A stretch of 64,000 nt of DNA, taken from positions 1-64,000 of the forward strand of contig MVPY01000043.1 of assembly GCA_002067065.1 (NCBI GenBank). Reading direction: 5' to 3'. The position numbers were made by a program, and so were the translations under genes. This stretch comes from Methanobacterium sp. PtaB.Bin024. Lineage in GTDB: Archaea; Methanobacteriota; Methanobacteria; Methanobacteriales; Methanobacteriaceae. A model generated the notes under the pieces. It saw only the letters and a program-made list of their open reading frames with translations. It had not been told where the DNA came from and did not search any database. Below, piece after piece: positions 1 to 9,136 of the stretch. How positions within the stretch are numbered: the first letter of the stretch is position 1; each line of letters starts with the position of its first letter.

Positions 1-102
1 AGATGATTATTTTTTTAAATTAATTTTTTTAAAAATTATATATTACATTAGAATCAAACATCAATTTGATTAGATTATCATTTATCATATTGGTGATGAG
101 AG

Positions 103-783
103 ATGCGCATAGTGATTACAGTAGGTGGATCCATAATTATCAGGGATCATGATTATAAAAAATTCTCAGATTATGCAAATGTTTTAATGAGTATGGCAGA
201 AGAACACCAGATACTGGTGGTAGTTGGTGGTGGCAGAACTGCCAGGGACTACATAGGCATAGCACGGGATTTGGGAGCCTCAGAAGCCCTCTGCGATGAT
301 ATAGGTATTGAAGTCACCCGACTCAATGCAAGACTTCTTATCACAGCTTTAAAAGATGTTGCTTATCCCAGAGTGCCCCATAACTTTGCTGAAGCCATGG
401 AATTCTCCACATCTGGCAAGATCGTGGTAATGGGTGGAACTGAACCAGCACACAGTACTGATGCTGTGGGAAGTATCTTGGCAGAGTTCGTAGGAGCAGA
501 CTTACTCCTGAATGCTACCTCAGTGGATGGATTATTTGATAAGGATCCCAACAAATACTCTGATGCCCAGATGTATTCGGAAATTACACCACGAGAAATG
601 TTGGAACTCTTATCTGATAAGGAAATGCGGGCAGGAACATATGAATTTCTGGACAAAACCGCCATACAGATCATCGGCCGCTCCCGGATAAAAACAGTTA
701 TCCTTAATGGAGAAAACCCAGAAAACCTTAAAAAGGCCCTTAATGACAAAATCGGAACTTTAATTGTGCCGAATCCTCAATAA
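103..783 (+). CDS. pyrH: UMP kinase, archaeal type
   Basis: Phosphorylates UMP to UDP in pyrimidine nucleotide synthesis; cytosolic amino-acid-kinase fold. The 226 residues match the short archaeal/bacterial PyrH length. Visible motifs are the N-terminal strand with GGS (residues 8-10), the glycine-rich VVGGGRTARDY at 40-50, GGTEPAHSTDA at 111-121 and the nucleotide-binding NATSVDGLFDKDP at 137-149. The ATG follows a GGTGAT ribosome binding site with about 5 nt spacing. A TATA-like stretch lies near 44-53. It appears to be transcribed alone, since the next gene begins 115 bp downstream behind its own binding site. Confidence 0.95.
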   Translation: MRIVITVGGSIIIRDHDYKKFSDYANVLMSMAEEHQILVVVGGGRTARDYIGIARDLGASEALCDDIGIEVTRLNARLLITALKDVAYPRVPHNFAEAMEFSTSGKIVVMGGTEPAHSTDAVGSILAEFVGADLLLNATSVDGLFDKDPNKYSDAQMYSEITPREMLELLSDKEMRAGTYEFLDKTAIQIIGRSRIKTVILNGENPENLKKALNDKIGTLIVPNPQ

Positions 784-898
784 ATACTAATTAGGATAGA
801 GGTCATTTTAGGAAAAAGTTCATTTATTCTGGAATTTATTCAGAAGTTTAAATATTGATATGATAAGGTAAGGAAATAAAAAAAAGAGGTAATTCTTC

Positions 899-1099
899 AT
901 GATTGAACAACACAAACACTGTCCTGTGTGTGGGACACCAATACCCATGAGTGAAAAGTTCTGTTCACCTAAATGCGAGCAAATAGCCATTACAAACCAG
1001 CAGAAGATCAAAAAAAGCCGAAGAATGCTTTACATACTCTTTGCTATTTTCATACTGGTATGGTTAGTTTTCATGTTAAGGGACCAAATAGGATTTTAA
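899..1099 (+). CDS. Small membrane-anchored zinc-ribbon protein (DUF2116-like)
   Basis: Sixty-six residues. The N-terminal half carries a treble-clef/zinc-ribbon pattern (CPVCGTPIP then FCSPKC), followed by a basic linker (KIKKSRR) and one hydrophobic helix (about residues 43-60), so the zinc domain probably faces the cytoplasm. The layout fits the archaeal DUF2116 family of unknown function. An AGAGGT site precedes the ATG with about 8 nt spacing. It converges with the DUF308 gene at 1260, and a strong hairpin lies between them. No enzymatic function can be assigned. Confidence 0.8.
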   Translation: MIEQHKHCPVCGTPIPMSEKFCSPKCEQIAITNQQKIKKSRRMLYILFAIFILVWLVFMLRDQIGF

Positions 1100-1161
1100 A
1101 AATTAAAAGAGCTATTGATTCAAATCCCCATTCATTTCATTTTTTCTGTGAATGATGGTTT

Positions 1162-1225
1162 TATATATTAGAAAATAATGAAAAACGATTTTTAGTAAAA
1201 TAATCGTTTTCATTATCTAAATATA
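1162..1225. terminator. Long hairpin between convergent genes, likely bidirectional terminator
   Basis: The arms at 1175-1189 and 1203-1216 are nearly perfect complements (ATAATGAAAAACGAT against ATCGTTTTCATTAT), and the pairing extends outward with TATATTAG against CTAAATATA. T-rich DNA follows on both sides. It sits between two convergent genes, which suits a shared transcription end. The hairpin is seen directly; the terminator role is inferred, because archaeal termination depends mainly on T tracts. Confidence 0.5.
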
Positions 1226-1259
1226 GTCTAGTATGGTTTTTTTTGATTATTTATTATTA

Positions 1260-1736
1260 TTATTCTCTGATATTCAGTATTCCGAATATTAGGAGTCCTA
1301 TTCCGGTTATCACACCTAATATTTTGGGGTCTATGTTGTAGTAGCCCACAATCAGAAAAAGGCATCCGAATACCAGTCCGAAGATTCCGGCATAGGTTTT
1401 GTAGGTCTGTTTTTCACCTACAAACAGGGCAATGATTCCAGTTATTATTAGAAGTGCTCCAGAGATTAGGTATGCCCAAACTCCCAGGCTGATAATCCAG
1501 GAAGTATTAAAGAGGAATGTTAAACCCACAATCACTCCCAGTAACCCGACTAAAAGTGGGAATAACCATAAATCATTGGATGTTCTTTCACTGAAACCTA
1601 AAAACGTTAACCAAGCACCCATTCCCAGTATCAATAATCCGGATATGAGTCCTAAAGTGGCTAATCCAACTACTGGTGAGGCAATCATGATAACTGCCAC
1701 AATTATTGCAATAATTCCAACTAGTGTGTTTTTCAT
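1260..1736 (-). CDS. DUF308 (HdeD-like) membrane protein
   Basis: A 158-residue, almost wholly hydrophobic protein with about six predicted membrane segments in the repeated two-helix pattern of the DUF308/HdeD family. The N-terminus MKNTLVGIIAIIVAVIMIA and the internal IGLLIFGI close are typical. HdeD in Escherichia coli is tied to acid resistance; no function is established in methanogens. It is one of three DUF308 genes in the first 6 kb and closely resembles the product at 5425. It converges with the zinc-ribbon gene at 899 across a hairpin. Confidence 0.85.
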   Translation of the reverse strand: MKNTLVGIIAIIVAVIMIASPVVGLATLGLISGLLILGMGAWLTFLGFSERTSNDLWLFPLLVGLLGVIVGLTFLFNTSWIISLGVWAYLISGALLIITGIIALFVGEKQTYKTYAGIFGLVFGCLFLIVGYYNIDPKILGVITGIGLLIFGILNIRE

Positions 1737-1912
1737 TTAAATAACCTCATAATGATTTCATGCAACTGGATTTAGTCAAGTCAATCTACTAAAAAATATC
1801 TGGCAAATAATCAATTCTATGAGGATAGAATCAGATTTTATAGCCACTTTAATTTTTGTTGTTGGATAATAATATATTTAGTGGCAAGTAGGTTAATGTA
1901 ATATCTTACAAT

Positions 1913-1947
1913 GCAATATGTAAAATCTAGCAATATGTAAAAATTTA
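1913..1947. repeat. Direct repeat upstream of the 51-aa peptide gene
   Basis: Two adjacent copies of GCAATATGTAAAA followed by TCTA or ATTTA lie at 1913-1929 and 1930-1947. They sit about 75-110 bp upstream of the ATG at 2023, so they could be a regulatory site, but this is inference from position only. Confidence 0.5.
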
Positions 1948-2022
1948 GGGCACCACTTAATCCAAAAAAATATAGATAACAAATTAAAAAAATAAATTAT
2001 AATTAAGAATTGAGGTGGAAAA

Positions 2023-2178
2023 ATGATGAACGAAAAAACCACTGGTCTTCTAATGATAGTACTTGCCATTGTACTGGTTATATTGATTATAGCAATTCCC
2101 AACTGGATCTATTGGATATATGGGATAATCGTTGCCATACTATTGGGATACGGTCTTTATCTGTACTTTTCTAAATAA
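2023..2178 (+). CDS. 51-residue double-pass membrane peptide (paralogue A)
   Basis: Small gene found by direct reading. GAGGTG precedes tandem ATG codons at 2023 and 2026. The product is 51 residues, beginning MMNEKTTGLLMIVLAIVL, with two hydrophobic segments joined by an aromatic turn (NWIYWIYG) and ending GYGLYLYFSK. It clearly resembles the peptide encoded convergently at 2211-2366 (shared MIVL core, central P-aromatic-YW region and G(L/I)YLY end), which supports both as real genes. No family name is recognised. Small membrane proteins of this kind often modulate larger membrane proteins, but nothing here shows a partner. Confidence 0.7.
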   Translation: MMNEKTTGLLMIVLAIVLVILIIAIPNWIYWIYGIIVAILLGYGLYLYFSK

Positions 2179-2210
2179 GAAATAGGAAAAAGGTTAAAAA
2201 AATGGATTAT

Positions 2211-2366
2211 TTATCCTTTTTTCTGATAGAGATAGATTCCATATATGATTAGTATTATAACTGCAACCCAGTAGGTATAAACCAAAAATGTAGGCAAAGC
2301 ATAGTAGATAATTCCCAGCAGAACACCTAACACTATCATTATGATTCCATTCAATTGGTTATTCAT
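2211..2366 (-). CDS. 51-residue double-pass membrane peptide (paralogue B)
   Basis: Small gene found by direct reading on the minus strand. The ATG at 2366-2364 is preceded by a strong GGAGGG site. The product starts MNNQLNGIIMIVLGVLL, has two hydrophobic segments and ends YGIYLYQKKG. It aligns over its whole length with the peptide at 2023-2178, and the two genes converge with only 32 bp between their stop codons. The pair looks like an inverted duplication that diverged while keeping the reading frame. Function unknown. Confidence 0.7.
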   Translation of the reverse strand: MNNQLNGIIMIVLGVLLGIIYYALPTFLVYTYWVAVIILIIYGIYLYQKKG

Positions 2367-2606
2367 AAGTTCCCTCCTATCTCATCTTAATTGTTAATTA
2401 ATTATTATATCTTTAAATATTAGTATTTTTAGGTTCATTAGAGAACATTGAATGACATTAACCGCCATTAAGATAATATTTCTTTATACTTTTGTTTTTA
2501 AACTTTTTAATTTTCATTACGGTATTTTAATGCTTTTTTTACAAGTTATTATCAATTATCGTCCAATTATCATCCAAATTTACCAAAAAACTAAAGAGTT
2601 TAGGTG

Positions 2607-3314
2607 TTAACCATAACGTAGAATTTCCACGGCATCTAGTTTTGAGGTAAACCATGCAGGATAAAGGCCTAAAATTAGGCTGAGAAATGTGGTTATAAAA
2701 ATAGCTCCAGGGATTAACCATAATGGGAGAAGAATAGTAAATAATTCTGGATTTATGAATGTAGAAATAATCCAAATAATAATTGATCCCAGTATAACAC
2801 CAATAACAGAACCCATTAATCCTAATAACCCTGCTTCAAGGGTGCAACTTAGAAGTATTTGTCTTTCAGTGAATCCTAAGGATTTAAGGATACCTATTTC
2901 CTTTGTCCTTTCTGACAAGTTAAAGCCCATGGTGTTCATAATTCCCAGAACACCAATTAACAATGCAACACTAGCTAAACCATCTAAAATATATACTACG
3001 TTGACTAGGAAATCTTCTAAACGATTAAAAAGCTGATTTTCTGTGATTTGGCTGCCAAAAACTGAGTTTAAGTAGTCTACTGTAGATGTTACAATATTTG
3101 TTTGTTGGGTGGTGTTGACATTCTGACTGGTTTGTGCAGTGCCTAATATCTTCCCGTCAGATGATCCTGATTTTTCAATAAAGCTGTTTATCCCTAAACC
3201 CGAGCTTACAAGGATTAAGAGAATTATAACTCCTAGAGATATTCTTAGAACAGTGGAAATATTTCTCAACTTGTTTTGATGCAGGTTTTTCAAAGGCAAT
3301 GTGTATATTCTCAT
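2607..3314 (-). CDS. Short FtsX/MacB-type ABC permease, orphan
   Basis: A 235-residue FtsX-domain permease: TM1 at about residues 25-45, a short extracellular segment of roughly 65 residues rich in Ser/Thr/Gln/Asn, then three TMs, with the family-typical cytoplasmic SERTKEIGILKSLGFTERQI loop between TM2 and TM3 and a terminal DAVEILRYG. MacB/LolC-type permeases are usually about 380-400 residues with a large periplasmic domain, so this one has lost or never had most of that domain. No ATP-binding subunit is adjacent. It follows the AI-2E family gene in the same direction with a 68-bp gap. Substrate unknown. Confidence 0.8.
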   Translation of the reverse strand: MRIYTLPLKNLHQNKLRNISTVLRISLGVIILLILVSSGLGINSFIEKSGSSDGKILGTAQTSQNVNTTQQTNIVTSTVDYLNSVFGSQITENQLFNRLEDFLVNVVYILDGLASVALLIGVLGIMNTMGFNLSERTKEIGILKSLGFTERQILLSCTLEAGLLGLMGSVIGVILGSIIIWIISTFINPELFTILLPLWLIPGAIFITTFLSLILGLYPAWFTSKLDAVEILRYG

Positions 3315-3382
3315 TTGACATCAGCTCAATTTGATGATTAATAAATCAGTCATTATTAATTCTCTTCTTTAATAAAGAAATT

Positions 3383-4444
3383 TCAAGGGTTGGTCTGTTT
3401 TGATTTTACCTTTTCTTTTCTATATAATTTATAGGCTTCATAAGTGATTCCCAATATTAATGGCCCAATAAACAATCCAGGAAGGCCCATTGTCATCGCA
3501 CCGTAGATAAACCCTAATAAAAAGACCAGTGGATGGATTTCTGAGTATTGAACTGCAATCCGGGGTCTGATGTAGAAGTCGGTGCTGGTTTCAATTATCC
3601 AACCAACTATGATAACCAGCACACCTTGTAAGGTGTTACCAATGAGAATGCTGAAAATCCCTATGACACCATAGACTATCCAAGGTCCGATAATGGGTAT
3701 AAACATGGCTATTCCGCTTATAATTGCTAATAAAATCGCGTATTCGTATCCAAGTAAATAATATAAGATTCCAGAGAGTATGCCCAGGATTACGGCAGGG
3801 ATAAGATTACCCACAATAATGCTTTTTAAAACATCATCGGCACTATTAATTATCTGCCGGTAGAAATCCTGATCCTGCACAGGAATTATGTCTTTAACGT
3901 ATCGAACAATTTTGTCTCCGTCTTTGGCAAAATAGAAGACTGAAAAAATTAATATCAGAATTTGGGCGGCAATACCAGGTATAGAACTAACCAGATTTAC
4001 CACTGAACTGGCGGTATAAGAGATAAACTGTGAAATTCCGGATTTTATGGTGTCTGTGATGTTTTGTGAGATATTACTCGGAAGGTCGAGATTTTGCACA
4101 GCATCATTTATTTGAGCCATGTGCATGGTGGAATTGCCAGTGGCGGCCTGTTGCAGGGAGCCGAAAAAGGAACCGGCTATGTTTACAAATTGGTGGAATG
4201 TGAAATATAACAATAGAATAATCGGAATGGCGAGTATGATCATTCCCAGGAGAACTGATAAACTGTCGTTTTTAACATAAGGTTTGATTTTTTTGGTTAT
4301 ATGACGAACGTAATAGGCTAATATGGCTCCAAAAATCACAATAGTCAAAATTGGGGTTAAAATCCACAATGATATGAGCGTCAGGATTATTATGAGAGGT
4401 ATTATTGTTGAAGAGGGTATTTTTTTAAAGTTTTCAAGTACCAT
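3383..4444 (-). CDS. AI-2E/PerM family membrane protein
   Basis: A 353-residue polytopic protein with the family layout: two close N-terminal TMs, a long soluble-like region containing amphipathic helices (about 100-150), and a C-terminal block of TMs with the conserved glycine/proline-rich GFIYGAMTMGLPGLFIGPL motif. The family includes TqsA (AI-2 export) and Na+/H+ antiporters, so the name does not fix the substrate. The last residues are basic (KEKVKSKQ). It is the first gene of a possible two-gene unit with the short FtsX permease. Confidence 0.85.
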   Translation of the reverse strand: MVLENFKKIPSSTIIPLIIILTLISLWILTPILTIVIFGAILAYYVRHITKKIKPYVKNDSLSVLLGMIILAIPIILLLYFTFHQFVNIAGSFFGSLQQAATGNSTMHMAQINDAVQNLDLPSNISQNITDTIKSGISQFISYTASSVVNLVSSIPGIAAQILILIFSVFYFAKDGDKIVRYVKDIIPVQDQDFYRQIINSADDVLKSIIVGNLIPAVILGILSGILYYLLGYEYAILLAIISGIAMFIPIIGPWIVYGVIGIFSILIGNTLQGVLVIIVGWIIETSTDFYIRPRIAVQYSEIHPLVFLLGFIYGAMTMGLPGLFIGPLILGITYEAYKLYRKEKVKSKQTNP

Positions 4445-4682
4445 GTTATCCCATTAGGTTCATTCTTAGATTAATATTTTTAGGACTTAATAATAAGTTT
4501 ATAGAGTTTTTTTTAAAATAGAATGAGATAAAATCTATAATATAAGTGAAAAACTATTTTTTAAGAAATTTAAAATATAGTTATGTAAATATTATAGTCT
4601 ATATGTGTTTGAATGTTTTCATTTGTTAAAAATGATTTCATTGGTTCTTTGAAACTAGGAATAACATACGAGGAGGAATAAC

Positions 4683-5198
4683 ATGGACAAAGGAAGAAAT
4701 ACTTTAATAGGGATCGTGGCAATAATACTTGGTTTAATAGTTATAACTTTCCCATTAGTTAGTGTATTAACTTTAAGTGTTTTAACTGGGCTTGGAATAA
4801 TTGTTCTAGGTATTTGGTTCTTTACGCAGAGTTATCATATATGGGGGAAAAACCTGGCAGCGGGAATAGCTGACTTGTTACTGGGGATATTTTCCATTTG
4901 TTTGGGAATAGTATTTGTTGGAGATGTAGCTGCATTTGAATTTCTAACATTCCTGGCACTTTACATAGTAGCGCTCTTCTTGATTATTGCAGGATTAATG
5001 GCACTTTTCTCAGGAAAAGATCTTAAATCAAGGGGAATTGGAGTCTTAGGGGTCATATTCGGCCTTTTGTACATGATTGTTAGTGTTTATGTAGCTGATC
5101 CTCTTTTCCTGTCAATGATTATAGGAGTTTTCCTGATATTGGCGGGAATAATGGAGATTTTCATTGTTCCCACAGAAGAACAAAAAAGTGGAGATTAG
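4683..5198 (+). CDS. DUF308 membrane protein
   Basis: A 171-residue DUF308/HdeD-type protein with about six TMs and a short charged tail (EEQKSGD). An AGGAGG site precedes the ATG. It shares the repeated G-I-IxLG-L pattern with the genes at 5425 and 1260, and the tandem arrangement with 5425 suggests local duplication. The 238 bp upstream are AT-rich and hold TATA-like sequence (for example around 4575-4600). No partner or substrate can be read from the context. Confidence 0.83.
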   Translation: MDKGRNTLIGIVAIILGLIVITFPLVSVLTLSVLTGLGIIVLGIWFFTQSYHIWGKNLAAGIADLLLGIFSICLGIVFVGDVAAFEFLTFLALYIVALFLIIAGLMALFSGKDLKSRGIGVLGVIFGLLYMIVSVYVADPLFLSMIIGVFLILAGIMEIFIVPTEEQKSGD

Positions 5199-5424
5199 GG
5201 TTGTTTAATTTAACCCTTAATCTATAATTTTTTTTTGATTAATAATAGTAGACATTCTAATAATTTCTTCATCCCCATTCTCTATTTAAATATGATTTTT
5301 TTTAAAAAACTTTTAACATCCCACCTATAGAAGGTAATGGATGCTCATCGGACGTAAAATTTTTATAGTTTCATGTTTAAACAATTCCATAACAAATATT
5401 GATTTAAAAAAATGGAGGGGTTAA

Positions 5425-5904
5425 ATGAAAAACATTGTTGTAGGCCTTCTGGCCATAATTCTTGGTTTAATAGTGTTAGCGTTTCCACTAGCGGGTCTTG
5501 TCGCTGCAAGCGTGTTAACTGGTTTTGTAATATTGATGATCGCTATCTGGCTTCTGATTGTAGGTGGATATCAGATGGAGGTCAGTAAAACAGCAGGAAT
5601 TTTGAATGTGATCCTGGGTATTATCGTCCTTATAATAGGTATTGGTCTGATTTTCAGTCCAGCATTATTTGCATTCTTAACAGGTTTCCTACTATACTTG
5701 GCCGGTTTATTCATGATCATTGCTGGTATAATCGCACTTGCTTCACGCAATGAATTTAAAAACGCCACCTGGGCCGGTGTTCTGGGAATAATCCTGGGTA
5801 TTCTATATATCATTTTAGGCACACTTGCCTTTGACCCAATATATCTGGGAATTTTAATAGGCATCTGGCTAGTTATAAGTGGTATACTGGCATTGTTCGA
5901 GTAA
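5425..5904 (+). CDS. DUF308 membrane protein
   Basis: A 159-residue DUF308 protein, hydrophobic throughout, with six predicted TMs. Its start MKNIVVGLLAIILGLIVLA matches the product at 1260 closely, so these two are nearer to each other than either is to the gene at 4683. GGAGGGG lies just before the ATG. It has a 226-bp upstream region of its own and converges with the channel gene at 5986 over a T-rich spacer. Function unknown. Confidence 0.85.
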   Translation: MKNIVVGLLAIILGLIVLAFPLAGLVAASVLTGFVILMIAIWLLIVGGYQMEVSKTAGILNVILGIIVLIIGIGLIFSPALFAFLTGFLLYLAGLFMIIAGIIALASRNEFKNATWAGVLGIILGILYIILGTLAFDPIYLGILIGIWLVISGILALFE

Positions 5905-5985
5905 AACGCTACAACCAATGATCTAAAAAACCTTAAAACTGGGAAAAACTGTTAAAAAAATTATTTCCTTTTTTATTATTTTTAT

Positions 5986-6828
5986 TTATTCTTTTTTACT
6001 TAACAAATCTTTAAGTTCCCTTATTTCTGATTTTATGTTGTTCAAATCGCTTTTAACTTCTTCAATATTTTCTTCTTTAGCCATTTTTGATTCCAAATCG
6101 TATATTCGGGTTTCCAGGTCTTTGATATAATCACCACTCTTTTTGGCAAGTTTTTCACGGTCTTCCCGTAATTTATCCATTAAAGATGAAGTGGTGGCTG
6201 CAGTCAGGAGGCTGGAGATAGCTATGGCACTGATCATGGCTATTACTCCAATTAAACGTCCCCATTGGGTGATAGGCACCACATCGCCGTAGCCAACAGT
6301 GGTGATGGTCTGAATAACATACCATAATGAGTCTTCATAGGTGGTGACTTCAGGGTTAACCCCGCTTTCTAATAAAAAGAAGAGCACCGAACAGAATATA
6401 AGAACAACTACAAAGAATGCAAATCCATAAACCAGCCTGCTCTTTTCAACAAATTCATTCACAGATTTGCCTACTTGGCGAGCGGAAAAGGCTAATGCAA
6501 ATATTTTAATTAAACAGAGTATTTTCAGAATGATGGATGTTTCATTCATCCCTAGAAGAATAATCCCAATGAAATAGAATGGCATGATGGATATAAGGCC
6601 ATTCCAATTCCTTTTAATGTATAGGCCTTTTTTTAGTCTTCTCATCTGGATTAAATAGCCAAAAATGAGCAGTATGCTGGTGATTAAGTCAATGTATATG
6701 ACGATTGTAAATGCCATGGGTCGGATAGGTAAAAAGATGCTGATAAAAAGTAGGAATCCATCAAGAAAGATGAAGATGATGAAAATCAATTCCATCAACA
6801 TCATTAACTTACGGTTCATAATCTTCAT
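5986..6828 (-). CDS. Two-pore-fold potassium channel-like protein
   Basis: A 280-residue ion-channel protein. Four hydrophobic segments precede a classic pore module: TM (about 135-153), pore helix, selectivity filter TTVGYGDV at 176-183 and a final TM (about 190-212). The filter sequence is that of K+-selective channels. The tail is a charged helix of about 65 residues with heptad character (LETRIYDLESKMAKEE), probably a coiled coil for tetramer assembly. No charged S4-type voltage sensor stands out. An AAGGAG site precedes the ATG. It probably controls membrane potential or K+ balance. Confidence 0.87.
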   Translation of the reverse strand: MKIMNRKLMMLMELIFIIFIFLDGFLLFISIFLPIRPMAFTIVIYIDLITSILLIFGYLIQMRRLKKGLYIKRNWNGLISIMPFYFIGIILLGMNETSIILKILCLIKIFALAFSARQVGKSVNEFVEKSRLVYGFAFFVVVLIFCSVLFFLLESGVNPEVTTYEDSLWYVIQTITTVGYGDVVPITQWGRLIGVIAMISAIAISSLLTAATTSSLMDKLREDREKLAKKSGDYIKDLETRIYDLESKMAKEENIEEVKSDLNNIKSEIRELKDLLSKKE

Positions 6829-6874
6829 TTACTCCTTTTTTAGTAAATATTTTTCGTGTGTTATGAATGGATAC

Positions 6875-8896
6875 TCAGGCCATATCCTGATACTTTTTCA
6901 ATGCCCCTGATTTAATGGCTATCTCCACTAATTCCTGTAGATAATGTATATCAGAAGCGATCCAATTCAAATAGTTATGGAGATCTTCAGGTAATTTGTC
7001 CTTTTTTGATCTGTTATCTGATCCCGAGTTAGGGTAAACATCATCTATCCTTGCTCTGGGGAGCACGACATTTTTATCCACAGATAATGCCATCTCATTA
7101 AGGGAATTAGTTACCTGTTCCCTGAAACGGGAAATATCGGGTAAATCTTCGCCTGATTCTGCTAAAGTTCCAACAGCAGATACATCTGCAGCTAATTTTC
7201 TATTAGCAGCCCAAAACTCATTATACGTTGACAGATCATCTTCAACATCGTTAAAAGTATCTTCAACCTTTCGAATGGCAGATTCCAGGTTTTTTTCTTC
7301 TAACATATAATTCCTAAAAGCTGAAACTGCCTTCTGATGGTTATATGTTGTCTCGGAACTAGGAAGAATGTGTTCCACATACTCCTGGTTGGTGCGAATA
7401 GTTTGGGCTATCTGATGAGGAAGATTCACTGATACCCTGCTGGGGAGGATTAAATAGGCGCATATAAATGCTATGATAGCTCCTATTGTGATATCTATGA
7501 TTCTAGCCAGACTGTTTTCAAAAACAGTTCCAGTGGGCCATACCATAACTACGAAGACAGTCATGGCCAGGACTGACAGCCCCATATAGGTGGGATAAAA
7601 TGCCCGGAAAAAAAACAGCATCAAAAAACCAATCCAGAGCAATATATAATGAGGGAAGATAAGACCTAAAAGTATGGCCAGGAGAATGGCAACAAAATTA
7701 AAGGAAAGCCTTACAATCATGTTGTTTATGGTGCTGGTAACATCTGGTTTGATAATAATAAGAATACCCATGGTAATCCAGATGGCATCACGTTCATGTG
7801 TTAAATATATTACCAGAAGACCAATAGTCATAGCCAGGGCGAAACGCAGAGCATGGCGTATATACATATTTTTAAGGTTGAAATTTGCTCCTAAAACATC
7901 TTTAAGAGAATTCCTAGGGGAGGGTATTTTCAACTTTTCTGTAGATTTCTCATTAACAATTTTTTCCTTAATAATTAAGTTATTGGCATTTTTTAGTAGA
8001 CTGTGCATATTTTGTGCTATTTGTAGTGTGGCATTGAAAGAGGATTCAATTAAAACAGCATTTTGAACATGCGCAAGTTCAACATCCACTGATTCAAGCT
8101 CGACAGAATCTGTTTTACTCATGATGCTGGCAGCAATTTTTGAACTACTCCTATTAGCTGTATCTAAGAATTTCTGGAATATTTCACGAGATTCTCCTGA
8201 TAGATGAGATAAAACCATTCTACTGTAACCCCTAAACCCAGTAAGGTAAGTCCCGATTCTGAAAAGTTCATAATCCCTGCTTTCAAGTGGTATTCCAGAT
8301 AGTATCTGTCTGATGGAGAAGACTCTTTCCAGAGAGGTTTCAGATAAATAAGGTGAGGCCACCAGTTGGGACAGATCTTTATTTCTGTTTAGTAATTTTG
8401 GTATGAAAAGAAGGGATGCAACCAAGTAGGCTAAAACTATGTAAAGTCCCCAGTCAAGGAAAGATGCATCTCGATTGACTAGCACAACCGACAGAAAGTA
8501 GCAAGAAAATATTATAAATCCAAATGCACCTACAGTTTCACTAAAAATATAGGTGGAAAGACTGAAAAAAGACCAGAGTACGGTGAAAAATAGGAAGATA
8601 GGCAGACTAGAAAGTGCTAATGATGAACTGATGAAGGCTAAAACAGTCATTAAAAGCCCAATAATGGCTAATGGAATAATTTTACGTATTGGGAGGGGAA
8701 GATCTATTATTATGGCTGCTATCATGGTTATGAATATGATAGTTTCTATCCCTGTGTCCAAACCCAAAAATTTAGCTATTATAGCAGCTAAAACCATCAA
8801 TAACATGGTTATAATTGCTTGCTTCCACTGGGGCTTACCAGTGGGTTTTGAAAGTATTTTCAATCTCCCCATGAAACCCTTCTTTTCCACCTGCAC
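6875..8896 (-). CDS. FUSC-family membrane transporter
   Basis: A 673-residue protein with two membrane blocks (about residues 25-165 and 355-490), each followed by a cytoplasmic helical region. This is the duplicated layout of FUSC/aromatic-acid-exporter (AaeB, YccS-like) proteins. The second block contains the conserved RHALRFALAMTIGLLVIY and VRLSFNFVAILLAILLG segments. Substrates of archaeal members are unknown. The start is uncertain: GTG at 8896, GTG at 8890 (better spaced from GAGGT) or ATG at 8872 are all possible. It probably acts as a stand-alone exporter. Confidence 0.85.
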   Translation of the reverse strand: MQVEKKGFMGRLKILSKPTGKPQWKQAIITMLLMVLAAIIAKFLGLDTGIETIIFITMIAAIIIDLPLPIRKIIPLAIIGLLMTVLAFISSSLALSSLPIFLFFTVLWSFFSLSTYIFSETVGAFGFIIFSCYFLSVVLVNRDASFLDWGLYIVLAYLVASLLFIPKLLNRNKDLSQLVASPYLSETSLERVFSIRQILSGIPLESRDYELFRIGTYLTGFRGYSRMVLSHLSGESREIFQKFLDTANRSSSKIAASIMSKTDSVELESVDVELAHVQNAVLIESSFNATLQIAQNMHSLLKNANNLIIKEKIVNEKSTEKLKIPSPRNSLKDVLGANFNLKNMYIRHALRFALAMTIGLLVIYLTHERDAIWITMGILIIIKPDVTSTINNMIVRLSFNFVAILLAILLGLIFPHYILLWIGFLMLFFFRAFYPTYMGLSVLAMTVFVVMVWPTGTVFENSLARIIDITIGAIIAFICAYLILPSRVSVNLPHQIAQTIRTNQEYVEHILPSSETTYNHQKAVSAFRNYMLEEKNLESAIRKVEDTFNDVEDDLSTYNEFWAANRKLAADVSAVGTLAESGEDLPDISRFREQVTNSLNEMALSVDKNVVLPRARIDDVYPNSGSDNRSKKDKLPEDLHNYLNWIASDIHYLQELVEIAIKSGALKKYQDMA

Positions 8897-9136
8897 ACCT
8901 CTAATTATTAAAATATATAATTGATGTTATAATCATTTGATTTTTATTTTGTTTTATAGCAAATAAACATGTAAGTGTTACTGCAATGTCAAAACTCTAA
9001 AAAATAAAACTCTAAATAATAGGATAAATCTAATCAAAGCATTAATAGTCATAGATTGTTATCCAACCTCAATGGTAACACTGATAACTATGATTAATTA
9101 AGTATAATAAGGATGATGCATGCGAGGATTGGTAAA

